The position numbers were made by a program, and so were the translations under genes. Source: Chelydra serpentina (Eukaryota; Chordata; Testudines; Chelydridae). From it: DNA of 64,000 nucleotides. The stretch lies in NCBI GenBank assembly GCA_037349315.1, contig JBAIAC010000007.1, forward strand, positions 3,038,001 to 3,102,000, written 5' to 3'. Each line of letters starts with the position of its first letter. Positions within the stretch are counted from its first letter, which is position 1. The notes beneath the pieces are model-generated. The model saw only the letters and a list, made by a program, of their open reading frames with translations. It was not told the origin of the DNA and did no database searches. This document shows, piece by piece, positions 1-9,475 of the stretch.

Positions 1-235
1 GGAGTTGGGTCTGGAGGAATGCTGGCTGGAGATGGGATGCAATACTGGTCTCAGGGGCATTCAAAGTGCAAGGATGTGAGGGGGAACTTCCTTCCCCAAT
101 GGAGCCTGGATCCAGCCTGCCACTCTGGCCTCCAGAGCACGCCCCCACCATGGGGACCTCGGCCTGCCAGGCTGCAGCCTGGGGCTGACCACTGCCGAGC
201 TGACATGCGGCTCCCACTGGCAGCCGTGACCAGCA
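1..235. other. No recognised feature
   Basis: Moderately GC-rich DNA. I see no repeat, RNA gene or convincing exon here. The short frames have no recognisable motif. Confidence 0.5.
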
Positions 236-432
236 GCTCCCATTAGGGTGACCAGATGTCCCAATACAATCGGGACCGTCTCGATTTTTCATCTTTTGTC
301 CCGCGTCTTTTTTTTTGCTCAACAACTTCGGGCGGGAGAGGGGTTGTTGTTGTTTTTTGCTCAACAATTTTGGGCGGGAAGTCCCGATTTCCGGGTCTTC
401 TCATCTGGTCACCTGGTCACCCTAGCTCCCAT
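236..432. mobile_element. hAT-type MITE, copy A, with perfect target-site duplication
   Basis: The element spans 244-424. It begins TAGGGTGACCAGA and ends CTGGTCACCCTA, an inverted terminal pair. It is flanked by identical 8-bp direct repeats GCTCCCAT at 236-243 and 425-432. An 8-bp duplication with short inverted termini is the hallmark of hAT transposons. The interior has CCCGAT/ATCGGGAC-type palindromic blocks and T-rich runs and no coding capacity, so it is non-autonomous. Two relatives lie at 847-1033 and 60036-60218. The exact database family is not known to me. Confidence 0.9.
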
Positions 433-838
433 GGTGTACAGAGCTTGTGCCTGCTGCCTTATGCAGTGGTGTCACAGAACTGAGAGATGCCTGCGGCAGA
501 CTAGTTAAGATTCTGCTCAGGCAACAGCATGAATTGACTGCTTTTGAGAACTGGTTTTCTTTCATGGTATTCCGGGCTGGGCAGGGGCACTCTAGGCAGC
601 TGGCTGAATATCCCTGGTGTCTACAGGCGTGTGCAGGCTGCTGTAGCAGAAGCTGAGATCTCGGTGACCTAGGAGATTCTAGTAGCCACTCAGAGCCTCG
701 TAGAGAGTGCCTGAAAGCAGGAAGCATAATAGGTCTGCACATCCTTACAACGGGGGCTCAGGTCTTACCGCTTTCAAAGCCCCCTTCCCAACATGACCGC
801 TTCAGGAAAGCCTTCCTACCTTGCACTGTCCGCAGTCC
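433..838. other. No recognised feature
   Basis: Spacer between two copies of the same MITE. Mixed composition, no repeat or exon recognised. Confidence 0.45.
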
Positions 839-1041
839 CTTCCCAGCAGAGTGACCAGACGTCCCGATAAAATCAGGACCGTCCCGATATTTAGATGTTT
901 GTCCTGCGTCCCGACCGATGTTTGTCCTGATATTGCGGCTTCAGCTTGTTTGGGTTTTTTTTGCTTCGGCAGCTCGGCCCTGAGCCCCCGCCCATGTGTC
1001 CCAATATTTTGTTCCTTTAATCTGGTCACCCTACTTCCCAG
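839..1041. mobile_element. hAT-type MITE, copy B, with perfect target-site duplication
   Basis: The element spans 847-1033, with a slightly decayed left end (CAGAGTGACCAGA) and an intact right end (TCTGGTCACCCTA). The identical 8-bp repeats CTTCCCAG at 839-846 and 1034-1041 are its target-site duplication. It shares termini and GTCCCGAT blocks with copy A only 420 bp upstream in the same orientation, but has a different duplication, so the two are independent insertions and not a tandem duplication. Confidence 0.9.
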
Positions 1042-1115
1042 TGGCATCACCACCACCCTATCCTTCCCATGTCGCTACATGAGTGGGGGAGATCCTAGCT
1101 AGATCCAACACTGCC

Positions 1116-1345
1116 AACTCCAAACTGGCAAACGCCATGAGCCAGGCCTCCAAAAATCAGGAGACTGGCTGAAAAATCAGGAGATTTTAAAAATAATAAA
1201 TGTCAGATTTGTTTGCTGAGCCTTTAGGCATTTTCAGACTTATCCTGGCACACACAAGGGGTAGGAACTTACATTTCATTTAAAGTGAAAGCCGAGATTC
1301 GCACATAATCACATGACTCCAAGAGCTTGTAGAGAAACATCAAAT
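1116..1345. repeat. Unclassified interspersed repeat (AAAATCAGGAGA-rich)
   Basis: The block contains CCAAAAATCAGGAGAC and GAAAAATCAGGAGATT, then a segment around AAAGTGAAAGCCGAGATT and CACATGACTCCAAGAG. The same order of motifs recurs at 44336-44640 (AAAGCTGAGATTTTCATACA, then CACATGATTCCAAGAATT), and part of it recurs inverted at 26105-26250. Three dispersed copies show it is an interspersed repeat. I cannot assign a class. Confidence 0.55.
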
Positions 1346-1540
1346 ATCATGACATTATCCCGTGTGTTAGCAACACCGTGGAATGGAGTCGGGGGGAGGG
1401 AGTGGGGAGAAGGGGAGGAACAGGGGCAGGGCTCAACATACAGAAAATTTGAAGAATTGTTCTTCCCCTGAAGAGTCCCATGCCTTAATTTGCCTTTGTC
1501 TTGTTTCTCTTTGACTGCAAATTCTTCAGGGTGGCACTTC

Positions 1541-1800
1541 ATCATGATTAATTATTTGTATTACATTAGCACCTATAGGCCTCAATCCAAACTGGGCCCC
1601 TGCTGCGCGAGGCACTGGACCCAACACATAGTAAGCGACAGTCTCTGCTGGGAAGAATTTACAATCTAAATAGACAAGATTGACTAAGGGTGGGGGAAGG
1701 AGCATGATTCCCGTGTTATTGACCGGGAAGGGAACTGAGGTACAGAAATCATATAATTTGCTTAAGGTCACACAATAACTCTGAGTTCCAGTTCACTGCC
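1541..1800. repeat. CORE-SINE / L2-tail type fragment
   Basis: Contains the AGCACCTATAGGCC, CAAACTGGGCCCC and GAGGCACTGGACC blocks followed by GGGAACTGAGGTACAGAAA and AAGGTCACACAATAACTC, the pattern of MIR/CORE-SINE-like repeats with an L2-type end, in inverse orientation to the intact copy at 62812-63088. Similar pieces occur at 4470-4860 and 43290-43480. Heavily diverged, with uncertain ends. Confidence 0.5.
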
Positions 1801-1901
1801 TTAGCCACAAAACCATCTTTCCTCTTACTGGTAAAATACATACGATCAGTGATAAGAAGTATAAAGGGGACATTGATTCCAAATTAATGAGCCAAAGGAT
1901 C

Positions 1902-2229
1902 ATTTAAACCAGGCGTCTCAAACACGCGGCCCGCGGGCTACATGCGGCCCGTGGAGTTATTTCCTGCGGCCCGCTATAGGCGCCGACTCCACTGGCAGCC
2001 AAGCTCCAAACATTACTGAGTGTTTATATTTTATTAAAACCCCTCTTTGCATTACAGTTTTTAAAAAGTGAATACATTGACTTTTAATAGAATACTATAT
2101 TACTCTTCATTTTTTACTATACTTTTGTATCATTGTATGAAAAGGTTTCAGTGATGCGGCTCTCGGGCCAATTTACTAGTTCTCATGCGGCCCTCGAGGT
2201 GATTTGAGTTTGAGATCCCTGATTTAAAC
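1902..2229. mobile_element. hAT-type element with CGGCCCGCGGG-rich left end
   Basis: The element spans 1910-2221. It starts CAGGCGTCTCAAACACG and ends GTTTGAGATCCCTG, so the termini are inverted (CAGGxxTCTCAAAC). Perfect 8-bp direct repeats ATTTAAAC at 1902-1909 and 2222-2229 flank it. Multiple GCGGCCC blocks near both ends resemble the subterminal repeats that hAT transposases bind. The AT-rich middle (2010-2140) has no open frame, so the copy is non-autonomous. Confidence 0.9.
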
Positions 2230-2449
2230 TCAGCTTGCAACTACTTCACTTTAGGGCCGGAACTGACGGACTTTGCTTGGCGAGCGCTGGACGTATAGCA
2301 TTCTAGGGAGCAGGCCGGGGAGTCATTGTGGAACATAATCTGCAATCGCTTTCCATTTAGCCTTTGCACCCCGTTCGTCTGTCAGTATAAACAAAGAGAG
2401 AGGAATAAAACATACAGAACTATTTGCTAACCTGAGTATTCGTTATGCT

Positions 2450-2470
2450 CCCCCCCCCCCCCCCCCCCCC
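2450..2470. repeat. Poly-C homopolymer, 21 bases
   Basis: An uninterrupted run of C. Length is likely polymorphic and error-prone in assembly. It could form quadruplex or i-motif structure, which I infer only from composition. Confidence 0.9.
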
Positions 2471-4039
2471 ACTTTTCATTATAATCTGTTTCTAAACAGG
2501 GCAAGCCCTATGGCCCAGTTCCTCACAGAAAATCAGTGGGAGTCAGCATCTAAATCTCCTTGGGAACTGAGCCTACCAGCCTTTCCTTTTCCTTTCTGAA
2601 AATGCTCAGACTTATTTCTACACCTTCCCCTAAAAAGCACCAAGGCCTCATTCCTGAAAAGACTCTCGTACATGCTTAACTCTGAGCAGTCCCATTGATG
2701 TTACCTACCGTGCATGAAGTTATGCTTTGCATGACTCAGGCATATCTTTATGCTGTTCATTTTTTAGCCCAGTTACATTTGTCATAGCCAGTTGTTTTGC
2801 AAAACCATTAATTTTACTGCTTAATGAAAAGTGAGCAGACACAACAAAACCAATCCTATAGCCTTGATTCTCAGGAAATGTAGATTTGTTACCTTTCATT
2901 CCTTTGTGTGCTATTAGTAGGCTTGGCAGAAGTCAGTGTTTATTTTTTATCGTTTTGACAGATAACACCAATGTTTATGCAGCTTTTTTCTATTTTGATT
3001 AATTTAAATTTTCAGAGTTGTGGGAAATAGACAATAATTAATGACAGGAGAAACAGATTAAAAAAGCTAAAGGTTCATAACCATTAAAACTCACATTGTG
3101 AACCGCATATGTCAAAATATTCACAATAAATATACTTAAATCAAACTCAGGGAAGTTCTCAAGCAGCGTTTTTCTTACGTTGCCTATCTATAAACGTCAA
3201 CTGTTATCAGTGGAAATGTTTTTCAGCAGTTTGTGAGTGTACAGTGGAATCGACATTTACTGACATTTACCAATTAAAAATACTAATCCTTCCAAGCCTA
3301 ACTATTAGGTATGCTCCAATTAATTTTGTGCTGCAAAATGCGTTCAGGCTCCGATGCTGGTCACGCTCCTAATGGTGCAGGATCTGGTCCTATGAAAGAG
3401 GAGTAGGTTTCCTTTGCAAAAAGCATGGAGCTTATTTGCAATTTAGCTTACTAGATTTGCTTAAGGCCTTATCAGAATTTGTCTTATCGGAATGGACCCA
3501 CCTATCTTCTTCTATTCCTGTTCTCTTGATATCCAAAGATTTGTCTGAATTGAGAATGTCTAAAGCCTCAGGCATGATCCTGGGTGTTCTCAAGACTTAA
3601 ATGCCACTGCTTAAAGAGTTAAAGATCTAGATGGCTGCACTAAGAGGATGATAAACTAATCACTCACTCGCTGCTGGTGATCCTGGTGTCATTTACTGAA
3701 ACATGGAATGCATTTAACAATGTAAAGAAACTCCGTGCAGTGCAAAAGCCAGAGATGATTGTTAGATTGTCAAGGTTTACTATGGAGAAAGTCCTCAGTC
3801 TAATTATCTGAGTTTGAGCAACCAAAGTATTTTCCCCCTCTGCTCTTTCAAGAAGTTAACATTTTTCTTCTTAGCTGTTTCATGCCAGTGGGATTTTTTT
3901 AGGGACTGCAGATTCAGGTCAGGAAATACCACCAAAAAAAGGAGAAGATACATGCTTCATAGACAAAAAAATCTCTTCCAGGTGAGTAGTTAGAAGTGAG
4001 TCCTACTAGATAATCATAATGAAATTAGATAACGATAAA
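2471..4039. other. AT-rich single-copy DNA without a gene
   Basis: No repeat family, RNA gene or exon is recognised across this stretch. It has short homeodomain-like motifs (ATTAATTTAAATT near 2996, AATAATTAATGACAG near 3032). A sub-block is listed separately as a possible conserved noncoding element. Confidence 0.4.
2890..3300. other. Candidate conserved noncoding element
   Basis: Low-repeat sequence rich in transcription-factor-like words: TTTTGACAGATAACACC (MEIS/GATA-like), TTGATTAATTTAAATT and AATTAATGACAGG (homeodomain-like), CTATCTATAAACGTCAAC. Such clustering in repeat-free AT-rich DNA is typical of developmental enhancers, but it is also expected by chance. Conservation cannot be judged from one sequence. 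Confidence 0.2.
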
Positions 4040-4130
4040 ATAATAGCAAGGATATTTAGCACTTATCTATTGATTTACAACTTCAAAGTGCTGTACAATG
4101 ACTTGAGAAGTAAATGATGGAAAATGCCTC
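4040..4130. repeat. CORE-SINE/L2-tail type fragment
   Basis: The words TTTAGCACTTATCTATTG and TTCAAAGTGCTGTACAATGA resemble the AGCGC-TTTACAT end of MIR/L2-related repeats. Old and short. Confidence 0.35.
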
Positions 4131-4469
4131 CAATGACTTTTCAGTATTCTACAGATATTCCATTCTTTCCATTTTATTTTGATGCCAGAATCTAGTTTAA
4201 TGTTAAGAGAAAAAAGTGCTTCAAGTGATTTTTGACTGTGATGTCTGACCAAGTAGTGAAAAGAGAGACCCAGTTCTGAAATCTTTTCTTCACATTTTAG
4301 AATTTGGAAAATAAGGGATGCTATTTTCCAATAGAGGGTCAGAGCATAAACTCACTATAATTTATATGTCTAAAACATCACATGACTTGTGTGCTAATCC
4401 CTGGGATGCACCACTTCAAATAGTAAAGAGAAATGGCCAGATCACTATGTATTATGACTACTGTTTGCA

Positions 4470-4860
4470 TTATGGCAATATCTAGAAGGCCTAACACAGA
4501 CAGGGCCACATTATGTTAGGTGCTATCTATACACATAGTCCTGCCCCAAAAAGCTAAATCTAAGAGCTAGTCTAAACAGACAAGACAGACATCAGGTGGG
4601 AGAAAGGAACAATCGTCCCCGTTTTTGATAGATAGCGAACAAAGGCACAGAGAGATTAACAGACGGAGTCTGATATCCTGGCTCTTGTTGGCTAATATCT
4701 TACACCTTAAGTAGTAATAAATAATAATAATAATACCTAGCTCTTATTGTAGCACTTTTCACCTGTAGATCTCAAAGTGCTTTACAAAGAAGGTCAGTCT
4801 CATTATCCCCATTTTACAGATGAAGAAACTGAGGGAGAGAGAGGCAAAGTAGTTTCAGTG
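4470..4860. repeat. Two CORE-SINE/L2-tail type fragments
   Basis: 4480-4680 has the CACATAGTCCTGCCCC, AAGAGCTAGTCTAAACAGAC and AAAGGCACAGAGAGATTAAC pattern. 4740-4860 has AGCACTTTTCACCTGTAG, AAGTGCTTTACAAAG and the classic MIR/L2-like CATTTTACAGATGAAGAAAC. A short AAT-repeat (about 4715-4735) separates them. Both are ancient and truncated. Confidence 0.55.
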
Positions 4861-5336
4861 ATATCAGTGGGTCCACTTGTGGTGTATGGGACTCTTCAAC
4901 ATGAGTAAGAGGATCAGAATCTGGCTCTAAGTGACTCAGGGATCCTACCATGCAAATTCTTCCCTCTCAAATAGGTGATATTTGCGTAAGGAATTTTTCT
5001 CTTTTTTGCTCACCTCATCACACCTCATGAGGGAAAACTGCTCAGGCGTCAATCTTTCTCCTAACAAAGTCAATGGCAAAACTCCTTGTAAGTTTAATGG
5101 GACCCAGAAAAATGAAGGACACATTAACAAAAACTGGGGGAGTTCAGAAGCACACTCACATCTCAACAGATAGGAATCACTACTGCAGAATGAATATTCT
5201 CCGGACTTATGTGCACCTATTCCAAGAAATAGGAACATGCCACTCTTGCTTTTTTGCAATAGCCAATAAAAAGCTTTGCCAGCAATATCTGGATACATGA
5301 TAAGGAACCTCCACAAGAAAACTCCCGTTAAGAGGT
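4861..5336. other. No recognised feature
   Basis: No repeat or exon recognised. A 178-codon minus-strand frame (4945-5481) covers this stretch, but it overlaps the reverse complement of 28S rRNA sequence and has no protein signature. Confidence 0.5.
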
Positions 5337-5507
5337 GTCCGTGGACGGTGTGAGGCCGGTAGCGGCCCCCGGCGCGCCGGGACGGGGTCTTCTTGGATTC
5401 GGGTTGCTTGGGAATGCAGCCCAAAGCTGGTGGTAAACTCCATCTAAGGCTAAATACTGGCACGAGACCGATAGTCAACAAGTACCGTGAGGGGAAGTTG
5501 AAAAGAT
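5337..5507 (+). pseudogene. 28S rRNA fragment (5' domain), pseudogene
   Basis: A contiguous block in the rRNA sense. It runs from CCGTGGACGGTGTGAGGCCG through GGTAGCGGCCCCCGGCGCG, GGGTTGCTTGGGAATGCAGC, TGGTAAACTCCATCTAAGGC, GCACGAGACCGATAGTCAAC and AAGTACCGTGAGGGGAAGTT. These are hallmark stretches of the first few hundred bases of vertebrate 28S rRNA. Only about 170 bp of a gene of several kilobases is present, with point changes (CTTCTTGGATTCGGG where CCGGAGTCGGG is expected; GTGAGGGG for GTAAGGGA). Flanks are ordinary AT-rich DNA without rDNA, so this is a dispersed non-functional copy, by retrotransposition or repair capture. I see no poly-A tail and no clear target-site duplication. Confidence 0.93.
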
Positions 5508-6035
5508 CTCTCTATATAAGTCCATTATCTGCCTTTAATTCTGCCCCAAAGTCCATTGATCCCAAAGGGCATCTTTCCATTCATTGGGTTCTGAATTAGG
5601 CATCTGTTCATGTTTCATCCATTATGGGATCTTTCACTTGTCTTGTGACTGTAGCGCTAATGAAAGGCACAATACAGCTAAGCACGTAAAAACATGCTTC
5701 CCTTTAAGCATGAGCTTAAGTCCATCCCTATTCTTCAGCAAAGCATGTAAGCACGTGCTCAAGGTCTTTTGCTGAACACTGATGGCTTGCAGTTAAGCAC
5801 ACAGTTAAAGTTAAGCATGTGCTTCAGTGTTTCACTGAATTAGGGGACCAAAAATGAACTGCAATATTTGGTGATGTGTCATTAGCTATGGAAGCAATGT
5901 TGTGCATGGTGAAAGATGAAGCTGTTATCAAGTTGATTGTTTTGATACAGTTTTCTTTTGGTGTCTAATTAGTTCTGAAAATTATGTTGTTTTGGATACA
6001 TTTAAAAAATAATTTATATATTTATATCTGCCCCT
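5508..6035. repeat. Palindromic TTAAGCA-type repeat within single-copy DNA
   Basis: Between about 5660 and 5850 the words AGCACGTAAAAACATGCTT, AAGCATGAGCTTAAGTCC, AAGCACGTGCTCAAGG and GTTAAGCATGTGCTTCAG alternate on both strands, forming an inverted repeat ending near TTTCACTGAATTAGGGG. Related words recur at 11145-11245, 20690-20760, 29690-29815 and 38465-38535 (GATTCAGCAAAGCACTTA-like). It is an old palindromic interspersed family of unknown mobility. The remainder (5851-6035) is unremarkable. Confidence 0.5.
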
Positions 6036-6146
6036 GGACATTTCCACTGCTTGCATCCGATGAAGTGGGTATTCACCCACGAAAGCTTATGCTCCAATAC
6101 CTCTGTTAGTCTATAAGGTGCCACAGGACCCTTTGTCGCTTCTTTA
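6036..6146 (-). mobile_element. SINE-like repeat fragment (GAAGTGGGTATTCACCCACG family)
   Basis: Reads on the minus strand as CCACAGG.., CTATAGACTAACAGAGG, then AAGCTTTCGTGGGTGAATAC and the CAGTGGAAATG end. It matches the 3' portion of the longer copy at 28701-28840. I know this sequence type as very abundant in turtle genomes, but I am not certain of its formal family name. Confidence 0.8.
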
Positions 6147-6937
6147 AAAAATAAGAATCTTCACAAGTTCCCAATAAGATGTGGGTGCAAAAAGTCCCTT
6201 ATTTGAAAACAGAATCTTTTATTGGTTATTACTGTAATACAACACAGTAGCACCCTCCAATCTTTCTATCAAAGCATAATCATAGTTTTGGAAGCTATCA
6301 ACCTACATGCACTGAAGGGCAGAACAGCGCTCCCTTCAGCCAAAATAATGCACTGATCCCCATGATTTTGCTCAGAGAAAATGTTGGACGCATTCTTTTA
6401 GAATCTTACTCTTAAGAATTTAGTGAACCTTTGCACTTTGGATCAGATGGCAAAGTTTGAGGAAGAGCTTCCTTTCCATTCAGTTATTTGCACCAAGTGG
6501 CTATTATTTGCTTCACAACACCCGTTTCATTCCATCCATCTGCTGAAGAACTATAGGAAACTTCTCAATAATCTTCACCATAGATACGGCTTCAAATTTA
6601 ACAAACAGGATCCTTAGATTTGACGGGTCAATTAAAGTGATTTGGTGATGGATCCTTTTGGAAGGCTCTTTCCAAAACAGTCCCCCAAACAGGCTTTCAT
6701 CAGTCTCAGAACTACATGCACTTTGCACTGATTGTTTTTCATTCACATAGGTACCAAAGAGATAATTCTGCATTTCTGCATCACAAATACCAGAATACAT
6801 TAAACCTCTCACCTTTCCAGTGGCCCTCTGCTCCATCCTTCTGTTCTCCCCTTATTGTGCAAAGAGGGATACTCACATCCGTTTTTCAGTGTAAATCTTT
6901 CTTTCCTTTAAGTTATCATACACTAGTTGTTTGCAGT
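6147..6937. other. No recognised feature
   Basis: Mixed-composition DNA. The 107-codon minus frame at 6513-6836 has no domain signature and no similarity I recognise. Confidence 0.45.
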
Positions 6938-7046
6938 GTTGTTGTAGTCATATTGATCCCAGGATATTAGAGAGACACCTTCTCTGAGGTGATATCTTTT
7001 ATTGGACCAACTTCTGTTGCTGAAAGAGCTACACAGAGCGCTTTGT
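6938..7046 (+). mobile_element. SINE-like repeat fragment (ATCTTTTATTGGACCAACTT family)
   Basis: Contains GTTGTAGTCATATTGATCCC, AGGATATTAGAGAGACACC, ATCTTTTATTGGACCAACTT and TGAAAGAGCTACACAGAGC. A reverse-oriented copy is at 35711-35806 (AGTTGGCCCAATAAAAGTTA). Both belong to a common sauropsid interspersed repeat that shares a GTAGxCATxTTxxTC-like head with the 28701-28840 family. Confidence 0.75.
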
Positions 7047-8350
7047 ATATTGCTTGTTATTCTAAAGGCGTACTGTGAAATTCACTCCACTGCAGAGAGC
7101 CAGCAGAAAGTCTGTGCATCTCTTAAGTCCTCAAGGGGTGAAGAGACCTAAATGGTACATAGATCAAGTGCATGTTTCCCACACAGAGGTGATGGTCATT
7201 CCGCAAGGTGGAAGCAACAGCTTTGCAACCATTTTTCTTCCAATGATATTAACTTTTTTTTTAATCACAGGAGCAAACTGTAATAAGATGTTTCTTGCGA
7301 TGTTCACATGCTTAAAGAGGAAAAACCCAACTGTCTATTTTAAGTATTAAGGAACGTGTGACTGTTTTGTTCTGATCTTTACAAGCAAAAAAATGCTTTC
7401 AGGAAAACATGGAGAGTGCTGCTTTTAAAAAGATGTCTATTCATTTAGGTTGATTTTGGGGAAATTCTTTCTTGCTCACCTGGGTGAAATTGTGACCCCA
7501 CTGAGCGGAATGGGAATTTTGCCATTGACTTCAGTGGGGCAAGGATTTCACCCCTTGTTTCTTTAAGCAAACTTAGTCCTAGCCCAAAGCATATACATAT
7601 TCCAACCCTTGCCCCTAGTGATTAGCCAAGGTGCAGGCCTTGCTGGACTGTTCTGTTAGGAGCAGAAATTGATCATACGAATCGGGTATTTCCTTAGTGC
7701 AATCCCATTTATTTACAAAGAATGTGCACAAAGTCCTGTTTCCCTGAACACAGTGGGGATAAACAACCGTTCTTTGCTCGTAATTTCCACGCTTGCCTTT
7801 CTGGCCAGTCCCGTGTCCCCAGGAGCTCTGTCTCTACTCCCTGTAAGGATCACACTTCCAATTGCTTCTCTCTCTGTCTGCTGGCTTTCTGCAGCTTTCT
7901 GTCTCTCACCCGCGGACACACATACCTGCAGGCACTCAGTTCTCCAGCCCTTGCACTTGCAATCAGTCCCCCAAGGGAAATCTCTCTGTCCACGTGGCCC
8001 AGTCTTGGCCCAAGCCCTTCCATGCTGGTCAGTTCCTTGGGTGGTTGCCTCTGCTGTCTCAGCCATCATCACAGAAAGGGGCATTTATTTCATTTAGCCT
8101 GAATGGAAGGTGCTTAACACACCCATCAACTTTGCCCAGATCTCTGTCTGATCTAGACAGATCAAAGACTCGCTTCATGGCCGTCATTAACACCTTTCGG
8201 CATAACAGAAAGTTCTGAGCAAGGAAGCCCTTGAACTGCACAACCCTTCAAAGACGGGTGATCCTGAATGAACCTTGAGGTATCTGGCAGGAACAATGAG
8301 TCACTCCTCCTCTAGGAATCTCCCTTTAAAACTCTAGCCAGGACTTGTGA
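7047..8350. other. No gene; one small palindromic repeat
   Basis: At 7480-7560 GGTGAAATTGTGACCCC and GGCAAGGATTTCACCCC flank GCCATTGACTTCAGTGGG. This makes an inverted repeat of the CATTGACTTCAATGG type, also seen at 29948-30010 and 47045-47105. The open frames at 7669-8241 on both strands lack any recognisable domain. Nothing else is supported. Confidence 0.45.
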
Positions 8351-8420
8351 CATTATATATATAGGTGATCCTATATATCTATACATCTATATATCTCTCT
8401 CTATATATATATATATAGGT
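8351..8420. repeat. TA/CT microsatellite with duplicated TATATAGGTGATC
   Basis: Alternating TATA, CTAT and CTCT runs. The 13-mer TATATAGGTGATC occurs at both ends of the block (about 8359 and 8412), so a short segment has been duplicated and the space between them has expanded as a dinucleotide repeat. Confidence 0.8.
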
Positions 8421-8975
8421 GATCAGCAAAGGAGAGGAGGGAAAAAACCTTTGTGTTCCTTTTTGTTTCTCTCAGGTACACAAAGTAAGCCCGAAAGGTT
8501 GATTCTTGGATTATTTTTACAAGTGTTTCTTTTTCTGTTTAATTTTGACATTAGAAATTCAGGCCTTGTCCACCCTTTTTCTCCCAATAGACTCTAGGGA
8601 CATGGGGGGAGCTAATATGATTATGACATCACAAACACCCAGGACTTAACTGAAAGAGGAAGGGGTTTCGATATAGACTCTTTACAATTCTTGGTTACAG
8701 CTCTTTGGGTTTGGTTTGTTGTGGTTTAACACCTGTTTTACTCCAAGGCTTGACAAACAGCTGGGGCATGGGGAGAAAATATATTTTTATTGAAATTCAA
8801 CAACTTGCCCTTTCAATTAAGGACTCAGGAAGCTGCCACTCCAATTGTTTGAGTCCCTCAAGGAAACCTCCGAGAGAAGCATGGAGGAGCAGACTCGGCA
8901 TTTCTGATAGTTCTAAGGTAACAAGCAAATAAAAACAAGGCTTTAAAAAAAATCTCCTTTCGATCAGTCTTTAGA
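8421..8975. other. No recognised feature
   Basis: AT-leaning DNA with no repeat, RNA or exon recognised. Confidence 0.45.
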
Positions 8976-9212
8976 CACTATAACAGTGGTTCTCAAACGT
9001 GTGTACTGGTGACCCCATTCACATAGCAAGCCTCTGAGTGGGCCCCGCCCTTATACATTAAAAACGTTTGTTAAATATATTTAACGCTATTATAAATGCT
9101 GGAAGCAAAGCGGGGTTTGGGATGGAGGCTGACAACTCACGAACCCCCACATAATAACCTCACGACCCCCTGAGGGGTCCCAACCCCCAATTTGAGAACC
9201 CCTGCACGAGAA
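8976..9212. mobile_element. hAT-type MITE (CAGTGGTTCTCAAAC termini)
   Basis: The element spans about 8984-9204. Left end CAGTGGTTCTCAAACG and right end TTTGAGAACCCCTG are inverted termini of a form widespread in vertebrate hAT elements. Flanking octamers CACTATAA (8976-8983) and CACGAGAA (9205-9212) match at 6 of 8 positions, a decayed target-site duplication. The body has ACGACCCCCTGAGGGGTCCC-type internal symmetry and no coding potential. Confidence 0.8.
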
Positions 9213-9224
9213 CAAAATAAAAGA

Positions 9225-9475
9225 ACAGCTGGGCAGCTGGTGTACTGACTACTGCCGATCACGCTGACCAATATTGTTTCCTTGTGCTCCCCCCGACTGT
9301 CTGTATCTTGCTGTTGGTGCTTGTCTGATACTTCGGTTGGAAGCTCTTTGGGGCAGGAGTTGTCTTTTAGCTCTGTGTTTGTACAGCGCCTAGCACAACG
9401 GGGTGCTGGTCCACGACTAAGGCCCTGAGGCATTACTGCAATAATACATTCATAATAATGGTGGTTTTTTAAAAT
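9225..9475 (+). repeat. CORE-SINE/L2-type tail
   Basis: Contains GAAGCTCTTTGGGGCAGGAG, TTTGTACAGCGCCTAGCACA and a short AATAATACATTCATAATAAT end. This is the 3' part of a MIR/L2-related SINE common in sauropsids. Similar tails occur at 54880-54990 and 62971-63088. Confidence 0.75.

Noticed and set aside
4945..5481. 178-codon minus-strand open frame
   Set aside because: It runs through the reverse complement of the 28S rRNA fragment and has no protein signature.
8351..8420. TATA-rich block as a promoter
   Set aside because: It is a dinucleotide microsatellite with no adjacent gene.
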